Notes: generated from the sequence alone by a model not told the origin. A stretch of 64,000 bases of DNA from Phaeobacter gallaeciensis DSM 26640 (GCF_000511385.1 NC_023137.1:2797001-2861000), one strand, 5' to 3'. Positions 1 to 9,543 are shown, numbered from the stretch's first letter. Made by a program: numbers and translations.

Positions 1-621
1 GGCCAGATGCTGCAGGACGCCGAGGCGATGAAACGCTTTGGCAACAGCATGGTGCTCTGGGATCTGCACACCCGTCAGCCCCGCAAGGTGTTTAACGTGC
101 CCGGCGCGCCGCTCGAAGTGCGCTTCCCTTGGGGTCCAAATGCCAACTATGCCTTCTCAACCACCGCACTCACCTCGCAGCTCTGGCTGATCTATGAGGA
201 TGACGACGGCGAATGGCAGGCCAAATCGGTGGCAGACATCGGCAACCCCGAAGATATTCCGCTACCCGTCGACATCTCCATCGCCGCCGATGACCAGACA
301 CTTTGGGTCAACTCGTTCATGGACGGAAAGACCCGGCTGTTTGATATCTCCGATCCGCACAACCCGGCACAGATCTATGAGAAAACCATTGATCGGCAAG
401 TCAATATGGTCAGCCAGAGCTGGGACGGAAAACGGGTCTATTTCTCTTCATCCTTGCTCGCCAATTGGGACAAGAAGGGCAATGACGATGTGCAGTACCT
501 GAGGGCCTACAACTGGGACGGCAAAGAGTTGGCCGAGGATTTCAACATCGACTTCTACGCCGCAGGCCTGGGTCGCGCGCACATCATGCGCTTTGGCAGC
601 GCTGCGCTCTATTCCGCATAA
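1..621 (+). CDS. mtoX: Methanethiol oxidase / selenium-binding protein SBP56 family (3' part)
   Basis: The reading frame is open from base 1, so only the last ~206 residues of a family usually 430-460 residues long are present. The sequence matches the C-terminal beta-propeller part of SBP56 proteins: a WVNSFMDGKTRLFDIS blade, VNMVSQSWDGKRVYF and a C-terminal GRAHIMRFGS stretch. Characterised bacterial SBP56 enzymes are periplasmic copper-dependent methanethiol oxidases that convert methanethiol to formaldehyde, sulfide and peroxide. The two genes downstream (SCO-like and MauG-like) are the known companions of mtoX in methanethiol oxidisers, which supports this role over an unspecified selenium-binding function. 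The start and any signal peptide lie outside the window. Confidence 0.88.
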   Translation, partial: GQMLQDAEAMKRFGNSMVLWDLHTRQPRKVFNVPGAPLEVRFPWGPNANYAFSTTALTSQLWLIYEDDDGEWQAKSVADIGNPEDIPLPVDISIAADDQTLWVNSFMDGKTRLFDISDPHNPAQIYEKTIDRQVNMVSQSWDGKRVYFSSSLLANWDKKGNDDVQYLRAYNWDGKELAEDFNIDFYAAGLGRAHIMRFGSAALYSA

Positions 622-692
622 GAGACTGCTTTGGGGCGGTATGCTGCCGCCCCGATCTTCCCTCGCGGATCTCACCTTGCCGGAGGAACTCC

Positions 693-1442
693 ATGCGCAA
701 GCAAACTCTCGCCGTTTCCATAGCCGCTGCTGCGGTGGTGCTGACAGGTGTTGTGGCCCTGGCCGGAACCTGGCGCCCTGCGGATCTGATGGCACGGTTG
801 ACGCCCGCTGCATTGCGGGCCACGCCCGCCCGCCTCTCAGCGCTATTCCCAAGCGATCCAGCCTTCCAGTTCAGCCCGCCGGAACCCGGATCTTATCGGC
901 TGAACCGATTGAAACCTGCTCCGGATGGCACGGTACTGACAGCCGATGGCACTAGGGACCGGCTGCACCAGCTGATCAATGGCAAGATCACGCTGATCAG
1001 TTTTGTCTATCTGACCTGCGGCGATGTTGATGGCTGTCCGCTGGCCTTCTCGACGCTTTATGACATTCACGACGCCAGCGCACAGCTTCCAGATCTTCGG
1101 CAGGATGTGCAACTGATGACCATCAGCTTCGACCCGGAGCGCGACACGGTCGAGGCCATCGCCGCTTTTGCCCACCCGGTGAGCAGTGATCCCGCCAGCG
1201 CCCAGAAGCTGGGTTGGCAGGTGTTGACCACACCAGATACCGCTGCGTTGCAACCTCTATTGGACGGGTTTGGGCAGGTCGTGGACCGTGGCGGCGCAGA
1301 CGACCAGATCAACCATCTGCTGCGCATGTATCTGGTCGACCGTCATGGTATGATCCGCAATGTCTACGGGCTGGGCCTGATCGACCCGCGCCTGTTGATG
1401 ACGGATGTGGAGACATTGCTCTTGGAAGAGGCCGGAAAGTGA
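693..1442 (+). CDS. SCO1/SenC family copper chaperone of the mto cluster
   Basis: 249 residues with an N-terminal hydrophobic segment (about 5-25) that should anchor the protein to the periplasmic face. SCO proteins are thioredoxin-fold chaperones that load copper into target enzymes using a CxxxC pair and a distal histidine. Here the cysteines are C109 and C115, a CX5C spacing (TCGDVDGC) instead of CX3C; the distal histidine is probably H208 (QINHLL). It begins 71 bases after mtoX, and its stop overlaps the next start by four bases, so the three genes are probably co-transcribed and coupled. The likely job is copper delivery to the methanethiol oxidase; this is inferred from context. The altered cysteine spacing is real in the sequence, but its effect is unknown. 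Confidence 0.85.
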   Translation: MRKQTLAVSIAAAAVVLTGVVALAGTWRPADLMARLTPAALRATPARLSALFPSDPAFQFSPPEPGSYRLNRLKPAPDGTVLTADGTRDRLHQLINGKITLISFVYLTCGDVDGCPLAFSTLYDIHDASAQLPDLRQDVQLMTISFDPERDTVEAIAAFAHPVSSDPASAQKLGWQVLTTPDTAALQPLLDGFGQVVDRGGADDQINHLLRMYLVDRHGMIRNVYGLGLIDPRLLMTDVETLLLEEAGK

Positions 1443-2692
1443 TCCGTCTGCCTGCCCGTCTGCAGCGTTTCGTGCCGCTCGACGGAGCCGCTGTGCTTGC
1501 GATGTTTTGCACCGCGTCGATAGCTCTCGCCGACGGAGATGCTCTTGCAGAGCCGAACTATCTTCCAATGCAAATTTCGGCTGACAGCTGCCCACAACCC
1601 GCCGATGAAGACTGGGCGGAGAGAGCCGCCAGACGCAGCCTGACGCCGCAGCTGGGTCTGCCACCTTTGGTCTACCCGGCGGACAATCCTCCGACAGCGA
1701 CGCGGATTGCGCTGGGGCGGCAGATATTCTTTGACCGCGCGCTGTCGATCAACAACACCATGTCCTGCGCGATGTGCCATGTGCCGGAACAAGGGTTTGC
1801 CAACTGGGAGCTCGCGACTTCGGTCGGTGTGGAAGGGCGCAGCGTGAAACGCAACGCGCCAAGCCTGATCAACGTCGGCCTGCTGAATCCGCTATTTCAC
1901 GACGGCCGCGATCCCATGCTGGAAACCCAGTTTATCGGGCCCCTCACTGCCCGAAACGAGATGGCCAACCCATCCGCCGGACGGGTCGTTTTTCACCTTC
2001 AAACCGACAATGCCTATGACAGCTTATTCAAAGAGGCATTTGGGGCGCCCGCCTCGCTAGATCGGATTGGCATGGCGTTGGCCGCTTACCAACGGGCGTT
2101 GACCGTCGGCAACAGCCCGTTTGACCGGTGGTTCTATGGCGGCGATCCCTCTGCTGTGCCACCCAGCGCAAAACGCGGGTTCGAACTGTTTCGCGACAAG
2201 GCGGGATGTGCGTCTTGCCACAGCGTTGGCCCGGAGGATGCGTTGTTCACCGATCAGCAGTTTCATGACACCGGATATGGTCAGATGCGGGAATTGGAAC
2301 GCCAAAATCCACCAAAAACCCTACCCGTTCAGGTCGCACCAGGCGTGATCCATCATGTGGACTATGACCTGGTCCGCGCGGTCAGCGGTCCACGGGATGC
2401 TGATCTTGGGCGCTATGAGGTGACCGAGGACCCGCAGGACCGATGGCGCTTTCGAACGCCGACCTTGCGCAATCTCTTGGTCTCCCCACCCTATATGCAT
2501 GATGGAGGCTTCAGTACACTGGCTGAGGTGATTGACTATTATGACAGCGGAGGTGCCGGGCTGCCCGGTCAGGACCCACGTGTGCGACCACTCGACCTGA
2601 GCGACCGGGAAAAGACTGAACTCCTGGCGTTTTTAAGCACTCTGACGTCTTCGGAACTGGACTGTTTGGTCGCAGAAGCCCGCCAGCCGTAA
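1439..2692 (+). CDS. MauG / dihaem cytochrome c peroxidase family protein of the mto cluster
   Basis: The GTG at 1439 overlaps the SCO stop as GTGA and is followed by a signal peptide-like stretch ending near ALADG, so I chose it over an upstream in-frame ATG that would lie inside the SCO gene. The protein is 417 residues with two CxxCH haem c sites, C110-H114 (CAMCH) and C257-H261 (CASCH), as in bacterial dihaem peroxidases and MauG. MauG-type enzymes use peroxide to modify a partner protein; in mto clusters a role in maturing the oxidase or removing its peroxide product has been proposed. The location should be periplasmic. Family assignment is secure; the partner is inferred from the operon. 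Confidence 0.88.
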   Translation: MIRLPARLQRFVPLDGAAVLAMFCTASIALADGDALAEPNYLPMQISADSCPQPADEDWAERAARRSLTPQLGLPPLVYPADNPPTATRIALGRQIFFDRALSINNTMSCAMCHVPEQGFANWELATSVGVEGRSVKRNAPSLINVGLLNPLFHDGRDPMLETQFIGPLTARNEMANPSAGRVVFHLQTDNAYDSLFKEAFGAPASLDRIGMALAAYQRALTVGNSPFDRWFYGGDPSAVPPSAKRGFELFRDKAGCASCHSVGPEDALFTDQQFHDTGYGQMRELERQNPPKTLPVQVAPGVIHHVDYDLVRAVSGPRDADLGRYEVTEDPQDRWRFRTPTLRNLLVSPPYMHDGGFSTLAEVIDYYDSGGAGLPGQDPRVRPLDLSDREKTELLAFLSTLTSSELDCLVAEARQP

Positions 2693-2696
2693 GACG

Positions 2697-3152
2697 CTAA
2701 TCCAGATGGTAGCCGCGAAATTCCTTCACGGTAGACACCCCAAGCAATGTCTTCATCTGCGCAACCGAAGGGATTTCCGACAATCGGTTGCGATAGAGTT
2801 TCTCATAAGCATCCGTATTGCGCGCTGCGACGCGCATGAGATAGTCGAATTCCCCTGAGATCAAATGACACTCCAACACCTCGGGCATATGCGAAATGGC
2901 ATCTTCAAACGCCTGAATATTCTCCCGCTGCTGGCTGACCAGCTTGATCTCGATAAAGATTTGCAGCTCAAGACCAACCTTCTTGCGGTCCAGCCGCGCG
3001 GCATAGCCTTCGATCATGCCATTGGCCTCCATCATCTTGACACGACGATGACATGCGGACAAAGACAGCCCAACTTTTTCCGACAGGCGGGCCATTGATA
3101 TCTGACCGTCCTGTTGCAGGGCGGAAAGAATGCGCGAATCCAGCAAGTCCAT
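2697..3152 (-). CDS. Lrp/AsnC family transcriptional regulator
   Basis: 151 residues from an ATG at 3152 beginning MDLLDSRIL, preceded by GGGAA; an in-frame start 21 codons upstream gives an extension untypical of the family. Residues 1-60 form the AsnC helix-turn-helix (DSRILSALQQDG, ISMARLSEKVGLS, CHRRVKMME). The remainder is the RAM/AsnC effector domain (LISGEFDYLMRVAARNTDAYE). Lrp-type proteins sense amino acids and often control the transporter next door. This gene is divergent from the stress protein and AGCS symporter genes, so it may control amino-acid uptake; the repeated motif in the intergenic region could be its binding site. It converges on the MauG-like gene with a 4-base gap. 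Confidence 0.92.
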   Translation of the reverse strand: MDLLDSRILSALQQDGQISMARLSEKVGLSLSACHRRVKMMEANGMIEGYAARLDRKKVGLELQIFIEIKLVSQQRENIQAFEDAISHMPEVLECHLISGEFDYLMRVAARNTDAYEKLYRNRLSEIPSVAQMKTLLGVSTVKEFRGYHLD

Positions 3153-3155
3153 CGG

Positions 3156-3210
3156 AATTTTTCCCAATAGTAAGTCGTTATCCGCACATTTTTCCGAAAT
3201 TTTCCCAATA
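3156..3210. promoter_or_regulatory. Direct repeat upstream of the Lrp/AsnC gene, possible operator
   Basis: Two near-identical 13-14 base motifs, each ending TTTTCCCAATA, lie at 3156-3169 and 3197-3210. They are offset by 41 bases, close to four helical turns, within the divergent region between the regulator and the stress protein gene. Binding by the neighbouring Lrp/AsnC protein is inference. Confidence 0.4.
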
Positions 3211-3299
3211 CACAAGGAAAACGAGAACCTTTCCTATCAACAACGTCATAAAATTGAGACACTTCGTCACAGGGATGACGTAAACCAAGGGAGGGTCAG

Positions 3300-3734
3300 A
3301 TGGCCTCAAAAATCGTAGTTGGCTACGACGGCAGCACGAGCGCACGCACCGCGCTCAACTTTGCGCTGGACGTGGCAAAGGCACAGGGCGGTAGCATTGT
3401 TGTTGCGCATGTCCTGGAATGGTCACCGTATTCGTTTCTGTCCGCCTCCGAGCTGGCAGAGCGCCACAAGCGCCGTACGGAAGAGCTGGAGCGCGCCGAA
3501 ACCGCACTGATTCAGCCACTTCTCAAGGATCTGGAAACCAGCGGCGTGGATGTCACCGCCACTGTAAAATACGGCAATATCGCCGAAGTGCTGGTGTCCA
3601 TCGCCAAATCCGAAGGTGCCAATCACGTCGTTATCGGACGCACCGGCCACTCCGCGCTCTCGTCGCGGCTGTTTGGTTCGGTTGCAGGCAGCCTGGCGCA
3701 GGCTGCGCCGGTTCCGGTCACCATTGTCCCATAA
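3300..3734 (+). CDS. Universal stress protein, UspA family, ATP-binding type
   Basis: 144 residues covering a single Usp domain. The start MASKIVVGYDGS is the usual first strand and loop. The ATP-binding signature G-2x-G-9x-G-S is present near the C-terminus (GRTG, nine residues, GS). Usp proteins are cytoplasmic and typically induced by starvation or oxygen limitation. The gene lies only 19 bases before the AGCS symporter start and is divergent from an Lrp-type regulator, suggesting an operon with the transporter. The target process is unknown. Confidence 0.93.
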   Translation: MASKIVVGYDGSTSARTALNFALDVAKAQGGSIVVAHVLEWSPYSFLSASELAERHKRRTEELERAETALIQPLLKDLETSGVDVTATVKYGNIAEVLVSIAKSEGANHVVIGRTGHSALSSRLFGSVAGSLAQAAPVPVTIVP

Positions 3735-3753
3735 CTGATTGACAGGGGTCATC

Positions 3754-5298
3754 ATGAACACTCTCTCAAAAGCGGCTGCTCTGGCCGTCCCCGGCGCCCT
3801 CGGGCTGTCGGGCCCGCTGATGGCACAGACCATCGACGAAAAGGTGAATGAGCTGTTTGCCAGCTCCACCGGCTGGTTTGTCAATTTCATCTTCAGCCCA
3901 TTCCCGGGCACCAGCTTTCCTTGGATCGTTGCGTGGCTGGTGATTGCGGCAACCATTTTCACCATCTACTTCGGACTGATCCAGTTCCGCGCCTTCCCGC
4001 ATTCGATCTCCTTGGTCAAAGGCGACTATTCGGATCCGAATGACGCAGGCGAAGTGAGCCATTTCCAAGCGCTGGCGACGGCCCTCTCCGGCACTGTCGG
4101 CCTCGGCAATATCGCCGGTGTTGCGGTTGCCGTTGGCATCGGTGGCCCCGGTGCGACATTCTGGATGATCCTCGCAGGCCTGATGGGCATGGCGTCGAAA
4201 TTCACCGAATGTACGCTGGGCGTGAAGTATCGGAATGAATACCCCGATGGCACCGTCTCCGGTGGTCCGATGTACTATATGACCAAAGGTTTTGCCGCAC
4301 GGGGTCTGCCGGGTGGCAAGTTCATGGCGGTTCTCTTCTCGATCTTCTGTATCCTCGGCGCCTTTGGTGGCGGCAACATGTTCCAGGCCAATCAGGCACA
4401 TGCGCAGCTGACCAATGTTCTTGGCGATTATCCCGGCTGGATCACCGGCGTCATCTTTGCCGGTGTGGTTTTTGCCGTGATCATCGGTGGCTTGAAATCC
4501 ATCGCCAGTGTCACCGAAAAAGTGGTGCCGTTCATGGGGGTTCTCTATGTGCTGACCGCGCTGGTGATCATCCTGTTGAACTTCGACAAAATCGGCTGGG
4601 CCTTTGGCCAGATCTTCGACGGGGCCTTCACCGGTCTCGGCGTTGCAGGCGGTATGGTCGGGGCGCTGATTCAGGGCTTCAAACGCGCGGCCTTCTCCAA
4701 CGAAGCCGGTGTTGGCTCGGCGGCGATTGCCCACTCCGCTGTGCGAACCAAAGAGCCGATCACCGAAGGTTTCGTGTCGCTGCTGGAACCCTTCATCGAC
4801 ACTGTGGTTATCTGCACGATGACAGCGCTGGTGATCATCATCACCGGTCAGCTGGTCAGCGACCCTGAAACCGGTCTCTATGTGCTGAACGAAGCGGGCA
4901 GCGCCATCCAGACCGTCGATGGAAACTCCGGAGTGGCACTGACATCTGCGGCGTTCTCCTCCGCATTTGGCTGGTTCAAATACATCCTGGCCATTGCAGT
5001 GATCCTGTTTGCTTTCTCCACGATGATCAGTTGGTCCTACTATGGCCTCAAGGCCTGGACCTTCCTGTTTGGTGAAGGCAAGACCACTGAACTGGTGTTC
5101 AAAGTGATTTTCTGCCTGTTCGTCATCATCGGTGCCGCAGCCAGCCTGGGTCCGGTCATCGACTTCTCCGATGCGGCTATCTTTGCCATGGCGGTGGTCA
5201 ATATCGTGGCACTCTACTTCCTGATGCCAATCGTCAAAGGCGAGCTGAACAGCTATCTGGGCCGCCTCAAAACTGGCGAAATCAAGAAGTACCAGTAA
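3754..5298 (+). CDS. Alanine/glycine:cation symporter (AGCS family)
   Basis: 514 residues from the ATG at 3754, chosen because AGGGGT lies just upstream; an in-frame TTG 15 bases earlier is less likely. The protein is rich in membrane segments (roughly ten or eleven) with AGCS hallmarks such as GTVGLGNIAGVA, GGPMYYM and FSNEAGVGSA. AGCS transporters import small neutral amino acids, usually alanine or glycine, with sodium. The first ~26 residues resemble a signal sequence, seen in some family members. The upstream Usp gene and divergent Lrp-type regulator suggest control by amino-acid availability. Substrate is inferred from the family. Confidence 0.92.
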   Translation: MNTLSKAAALAVPGALGLSGPLMAQTIDEKVNELFASSTGWFVNFIFSPFPGTSFPWIVAWLVIAATIFTIYFGLIQFRAFPHSISLVKGDYSDPNDAGEVSHFQALATALSGTVGLGNIAGVAVAVGIGGPGATFWMILAGLMGMASKFTECTLGVKYRNEYPDGTVSGGPMYYMTKGFAARGLPGGKFMAVLFSIFCILGAFGGGNMFQANQAHAQLTNVLGDYPGWITGVIFAGVVFAVIIGGLKSIASVTEKVVPFMGVLYVLTALVIILLNFDKIGWAFGQIFDGAFTGLGVAGGMVGALIQGFKRAAFSNEAGVGSAAIAHSAVRTKEPITEGFVSLLEPFIDTVVICTMTALVIIITGQLVSDPETGLYVLNEAGSAIQTVDGNSGVALTSAAFSSAFGWFKYILAIAVILFAFSTMISWSYYGLKAWTFLFGEGKTTELVFKVIFCLFVIIGAAASLGPVIDFSDAAIFAMAVVNIVALYFLMPIVKGELNSYLGRLKTGEIKKYQ

Positions 5299-5333
5299 AA
5301 AAACTCGACCCGGCTACCAATGGTGGCCGGGTC
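5297..5333 (-). terminator. Rho-independent terminator for the RTX-Hint gene
   Basis: A 12-base-pair stem (GACCCGGCTACC with GGTGGCCGGGTC, one G-T pair) lies at 5307-5333. On the minus strand it is followed by a run of seven T (A-run at 5297-5303). It lies between the convergent symporter and RTX genes and may stop both. Confidence 0.8.
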
Positions 5334-5352
5334 CTCCTCCCCTGTTGGGGGC

Positions 5353-7710
5353 TTACCTGAAATTTTCACGTCCTGAGGACAACAGCACACGTGCCTCGTG
5401 GCTGCGCAACGAACGCCGCGCCGTTGGAAAGGCGCGCCCCATGCTCTCCAGCTCCGGGAACAGATGGCACAATTCGGACCGCTGGGCCGCATCCATACCC
5501 GACAGCGTCAGATCGCCCGGCTGGAAACTCTCGCTCCAGGCTCCATCCACACAGATAATTTCATGCTGATCAAACAGCAGATGGATGTAAGTTACATCCA
5601 TCGCCCGCGCGCGGCGGATATCGCGATCATTGAGCAGATGCACCGCCGCCACCAGCACCTCGTTGGACCCGAAGAGCAACTCGGCGCGGCTTCCGGTCAG
5701 CAACATCCGGTGCTGCGGTGACACCATCAGATCCCGGTTCGGCACGAGTTCGCCACCATCAGAACCCAGCGCGCCTGCTTCGATGAGGATGGGCTGGAAC
5801 TGTGGTCGCCGCGCAAGATCGTTGTTGGTCACGGTGCGGCGCGCGGTCCAGCGCAAAGTCTGCGGCCCGCCATCGCGCGTCACCACCCGGTCGCCCACTT
5901 CAAGCGCTTCCACCGGCACTGCACCATTGGGGGTCAAAACAAGGCTGCCCGGTGTAAAACAGGGAATGACCTCTTCGATGTTGGAGAACGTCAGCCTGCT
6001 GACAAATTCGCCCTGATCATTTCGGACCTCAACCCGTCCGTCTTCCCGGTCAGCACTGGTGTAGACGACACGCGTATCGCCCAGCGCACGCAGCTCGCTG
6101 ATATCTAGGCGATCATAGTCATCCCCGCCTTCGCCGCCATCAACGACATCTCCAGCCCCACCAATAAACAAATCCCGATCGTCGTCCCCGTAAAGGCTGT
6201 CAGCGCCGGTTCCGCCAATGAGCGTATCAGCCCCGGTCCCGCCTTCGATAATGTCATCTTCGCTGCCGCCATCAAGCGAGTCACCACCCGCGCCGCCGCT
6301 CAGCCGGTCATATCCCTCGCCCCCCAGCAGCGTGTCATTTCCAACGCCGCTGTTCATCACATCGTCGCCACGACCACCTTCCCCGTAGAAGGATGATCCG
6401 GCGGAGCTTCCGTCCAGAAAATCGTTCCCATCGTCGAGGAAAATGCGATCGGAATCCTCATAGACACCGATAAAGGCCAGATCATCGCCGTCGCCGCCAT
6501 GGATCTCATCATTGCCCTGGCTGCCCGCCAGAATATCGTTTCCGGCGCCGCCCCAGACGGTATCCGTTCCCATACTGCCGATCAGCGTATCATTGCCATC
6601 TTCGCCATAGATCAGGTCATCCTGATCACGGCCAAAGACATGGTCGTCGCCGTCACCGGCATAGATCAGATCATTGCCATATAGCCCTTCGAGCCGATCA
6701 TTGCCGTCGCCACCGTAGAGCGTGTCATCGCCGTGGCCTGCAGTAATGGTATCATCGCCATCGCCGCCCAATAGGAGATCGTTGTCGTCACCGCTACTCA
6801 GTGAGTCATTGCCCGCGCCACCTTCCAGAGTGTCGCGTCCCGCACCACCCTCAAGTGTGTCGCCGTCAATGCCCCCTTGCAGCAGGTCATTGCCAGCCCC
6901 GCCTTGCAGCAGATCACGCCCACCACCGCCGGAGAGCGTGTCGTTGCCCCCGCCACCTTCGACGGAATCATTGCCCGTGCCGACGTCAACGAAGTCGTCC
7001 CCCTCACCGGCCCGAACCGTATCGTCCCCGCCACCGGCCACGATCACATCATCCTGAGAGCCGTCAGCCGCGTCCCCATTGTCGACACGATCCCCCTCGG
7101 GGTCACCCAGATAATCGATATCGATCCGCTCGCCTGCATCCGTGCCTTCCACGATATAGTCGAGTGCGGGCGGAATTGAAAATGTGAAGTCCGAAAGCCC
7201 GGCACCGCCGGAGATCGGCGCGTCGCTGCCATTGTCAAAAGTCACATCGAGCTGCGAAATCGGCCCGTCAATTGCGACGCCTATAGTGGCAGCTGTCCTG
7301 CCCTCCCCTTCAATGGAAACCGTACCATCCGCATTGATCGTCACCTGATGGTGGGTCACCCCGGTCAGTCCAGCAATGACCTGTGCCGCAGGGACTAGAA
7401 CGCCACTGGCATCCAGAACCCGCAGGGTGAATTTGTCGTCGTGGGAGCTGCCATTGGAATTCACGTGCTGCAGGTCAAACCGCAGATCGCTCACCGGATT
7501 GGAAAAACCATAGCTTGCGGTGATCGGCTCACTGACGCCAAAGGCGCCGAAATCGGATACCCGGTAGCCGCTTTGCGAGTTGTCCCAACTGCCCGGCGTG
7601 AATGTACCCGTCACGACGGTGGAATTGCCGCCTTCGCTCAGCGTTGTTGAACCGTTCTGCGCTGCGCCGTTGTTACCGGTTAACCAGATCGCATTGTCAA
7701 GAGTGGCCAT
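5353..7710 (-). CDS. RTX calcium-binding repeat protein with C-terminal Hint domain
   Basis: 785 residues, highly acidic. Residues 1-180 have no cleavable signal and are not recognised beyond a beta-rich look. About 185-545 carry many nonapeptide RTX repeats (GGxGxDxLx, for example [11 protein letters not shown] and [10 protein letters not shown]), which fold as calcium-binding parallel beta rolls after type I secretion. From about 584 a Hint domain begins with CFTPGSLV and continues through [10 protein letters not shown] and SPQHRMLL, the Hedgehog/intein (Hint_2) type common in roseobacter RTX proteins. Hint domains can self-process, so cleavage of the C-terminal ~200 residues is possible but unproven. 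No type I secretion genes are adjacent. A strong terminator follows. Confidence 0.9.
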   Translation of the reverse strand: MATLDNAIWLTGNNGAAQNGSTTLSEGGNSTVVTGTFTPGSWDNSQSGYRVSDFGAFGVSEPITASYGFSNPVSDLRFDLQHVNSNGSSHDDKFTLRVLDASGVLVPAAQVIAGLTGVTHHQVTINADGTVSIEGEGRTAATIGVAIDGPISQLDVTFDNGSDAPISGGAGLSDFTFSIPPALDYIVEGTDAGERIDIDYLGDPEGDRVDNGDAADGSQDDVIVAGGGDDTVRAGEGDDFVDVGTGNDSVEGGGGNDTLSGGGGRDLLQGGAGNDLLQGGIDGDTLEGGAGRDTLEGGAGNDSLSSGDDNDLLLGGDGDDTITAGHGDDTLYGGDGNDRLEGLYGNDLIYAGDGDDHVFGRDQDDLIYGEDGNDTLIGSMGTDTVWGGAGNDILAGSQGNDEIHGGDGDDLAFIGVYEDSDRIFLDDGNDFLDGSSAGSSFYGEGGRGDDVMNSGVGNDTLLGGEGYDRLSGGAGGDSLDGGSEDDIIEGGTGADTLIGGTGADSLYGDDDRDLFIGGAGDVVDGGEGGDDYDRLDISELRALGDTRVVYTSADREDGRVEVRNDQGEFVSRLTFSNIEEVIPCFTPGSLVLTPNGAVPVEALEVGDRVVTRDGGPQTLRWTARRTVTNNDLARRPQFQPILIEAGALGSDGGELVPNRDLMVSPQHRMLLTGSRAELLFGSNEVLVAAVHLLNDRDIRRARAMDVTYIHLLFDQHEIICVDGAWSESFQPGDLTLSGMDAAQRSELCHLFPELESMGRAFPTARRSLRSHEARVLLSSGRENFR

Positions 7711-8118
7711 GTCTCACGTCTACCTTGTGCCTATCACTACCCCGCAGTGACAAAGTCCGCGGATACCTCATCGCCGTTACAACTGGCGGAGCCGTCTGAG
7801 ATGTTGCCCCGTCCCACAACGCAATCAGCCGCCTGGCGCACAGGTAACGACACATCCCTTAGGGAACGATTAACCCGCAAAGACGCCCGACGCGGGACCA
7901 GTCTAGGGCCAACACCAGTCCATTTTGCGTTGAGAATATGGCGAAGGACACAACCAACAGCACTTCAAGAGGATGATCGACTGGTCTACGCCGCGAATTT
8001 CCAACGCAAAATCAATAGCCATGGCAGCGAAAACCAGACTAGACTTCCGCCAGACAGAGCGCGGGTACCCGCGTTGGCTGTTCAACAACAAAGTGGTTCG
8101 TTAACAGGGACAAGTAGC
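7711..8118. other. Non-coding interval between the RTX gene and mscL
   Basis: 408 bases holding the divergent promoters of the RTX and mscL genes. An open frame continues upstream of mscL, but no MscL protein has such an extension, so I treat it as non-coding. No repeat or RNA structure was recognised. Confidence 0.5.
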
Positions 8119-8553
8119 ATGCTTCAGGAATTCAAAGACTTCATTGCCAAGGGCAATGTGATGGATATGGCCGTCGGCATCATCATCGGCGCAGCCTTTA
8201 CGGCAATCGTCAAAAGCATGGTCAGCGACCTGATCAATCCGATCATCGGTGTCTTTACCGGCGGTGTCGATTTCACCAATTCTTATCTCGTACTGGCGGG
8301 CACTGTCCCTGAAGGCGTCAGCCTTGAGGCCGCACGCGAAGCCGGGGCCGCCGTTTTTGCCCACGGTGCCTTTTTGATGGCCGTCATCAATTTCCTGATC
8401 ATTGCTTTCGTGGTGTTCATGCTTGTGCGCTATGTTAACCGCCTCAAAGACGCCGCCTTCAAGCAGGAAGACGTTGCTCCAGCCGAGGAGGCCCCCGCTG
8501 GCCCAACCGAACTGGATGTGCTGTTGGAAATCCGCGACTCTCTGAAACGTTGA
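8119..8553 (+). CDS. mscL: Large-conductance mechanosensitive channel MscL
   Basis: 144 residues from the ATG at 8119 ([13 protein letters not shown]), the normal family start, with AGGGA upstream. TM1 holds the pore motif ([14 protein letters not shown]), followed by a periplasmic loop, TM2 ([16 protein letters not shown]) and a charged cytoplasmic C-terminal helix ([12 protein letters not shown]). MscL is a homopentamer in the inner membrane that opens near lytic tension and releases solutes during hypo-osmotic shock. The MscS-type gene follows by about 130 bases, grouping two osmotic safety valves. Length is normal for the family. Confidence 0.97.
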   Translation: MLQEFKDFIAKGNVMDMAVGIIIGAAFTAIVKSMVSDLINPIIGVFTGGVDFTNSYLVLAGTVPEGVSLEAAREAGAAVFAHGAFLMAVINFLIIAFVVFMLVRYVNRLKDAAFKQEDVAPAEEAPAGPTELDVLLEIRDSLKR

Positions 8554-8682
8554 TCTGCTGAAATCTGATCCGCGGGTGACAGCCCAGCCGGGTCCGACTA
8601 TGCCCGCAGCGAATGCACCGGCCACCTCCTGTTGCTGGTGATGGGCATTTCCATGAGATCGTGACAAGGACCAAACAACACT

Positions 8683-9489
8683 ATGGAACAATGGATTGAA
8701 CAGCTGGGTGCCCTTTGGCCCCTGCTCGTCAGCGCTGCCAAAGCGCTGGTCGTACTGGTTGTCGGCTGGATTGCAGCCGGTCTGATCAGCGGTGCAGTAC
8801 GCCGTCGCATCAACGCCACCCCGCACCTTGACCAGACTCTCGGCAACTTTGCCGCCAGCGCAGTGCGTTGGGTGCTGCTGGCCATCGTGCTGGTCGCCGT
8901 TCTGGGCATATTCGGGATCGAAGCCACCAGCCTGGTTGCAATGCTCGGCGCTGCAACCCTCGCCATTGGCCTGGCCCTGCAGGGCACGCTGAGCGATCTG
9001 GCTGCGGGTGTGATGCTGGTCATGTTCCGTCCCTATAAGCTGGGCCAATACGTCGATATTGGGGGCACCTCGGGGACGGTGGTGGATCTCAACCTCTTCG
9101 TGACAGAGCTGGTGACACCTGACAATGTTCAGATCATCATTCCCAACGGCCAGGCCTGGGGCGCTATCATCACCAACTACTCGGCGCATGATACGCGTCG
9201 CGTTGATATGGTGTTTGGCATCGACTACGGCGACAGCGCAGACGCCGCGAAGGAGATCATTCTCGATCTCGCGAACGCAGATGCGCGCGTCATGGCAGAT
9301 CCCGCACCATGGGTGCGGGTTACCAATCTCGGCGACAGTTCGGTCGATCTGACAGCGCGTCTGTGGTGTAAAGCGGCCGACTACTGGGAGCTGAAGTTCG
9401 CGATGACGCAAGCGGTCAAAGAAGCCTTCGACGACAAGGGGATCTCCATCCCCTACCCGCACAGCGTGGAAATCAAGAAAGAAGCCTGA
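8683..9489 (+). CDS. mscS: Small-conductance mechanosensitive channel, MscS family
   Basis: 268 residues, similar in length to E. coli MscS. Three N-terminal membrane helices are followed by the beta domain and the cytoplasmic cage. The pore helix and following segment are strongly conserved (ATLAIGLALQGTLSDLAAG, then VMLVMFRPYKLGQYV), and IIIPNGQAWG marks the beta domain. The protein forms a heptamer in the inner membrane that opens under membrane tension. It follows mscL in the same direction. Confidence 0.95.
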   Translation: MEQWIEQLGALWPLLVSAAKALVVLVVGWIAAGLISGAVRRRINATPHLDQTLGNFAASAVRWVLLAIVLVAVLGIFGIEATSLVAMLGAATLAIGLALQGTLSDLAAGVMLVMFRPYKLGQYVDIGGTSGTVVDLNLFVTELVTPDNVQIIIPNGQAWGAIITNYSAHDTRRVDMVFGIDYGDSADAAKEIILDLANADARVMADPAPWVRVTNLGDSSVDLTARLWCKAADYWELKFAMTQAVKEAFDDKGISIPYPHSVEIKKEA

Positions 9490-9500
9490 TTCCGGCAACA

Positions 9501-9530
9501 GCCGCCCCGCCAGATCTGTGGGGCGGCTTA
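9501..9530. terminator. Probable bidirectional terminator between mscS and the acetyltransferase gene
   Basis: An 8-base-pair GC stem (GCCGCCCC with GGGGCGGC, 9501-9508 and 9520-9527) with an 11-base loop lies between convergent genes and is followed by TTATT on the plus strand. Confidence 0.6.
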
Positions 9531-9543
9531 TTCGTCACATCGA

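Noticed and set aside
8101..9498. A 465-codon minus-strand open frame
   Set aside because: It covers both mscL and mscS on the opposite strand; the two channels are unambiguous.
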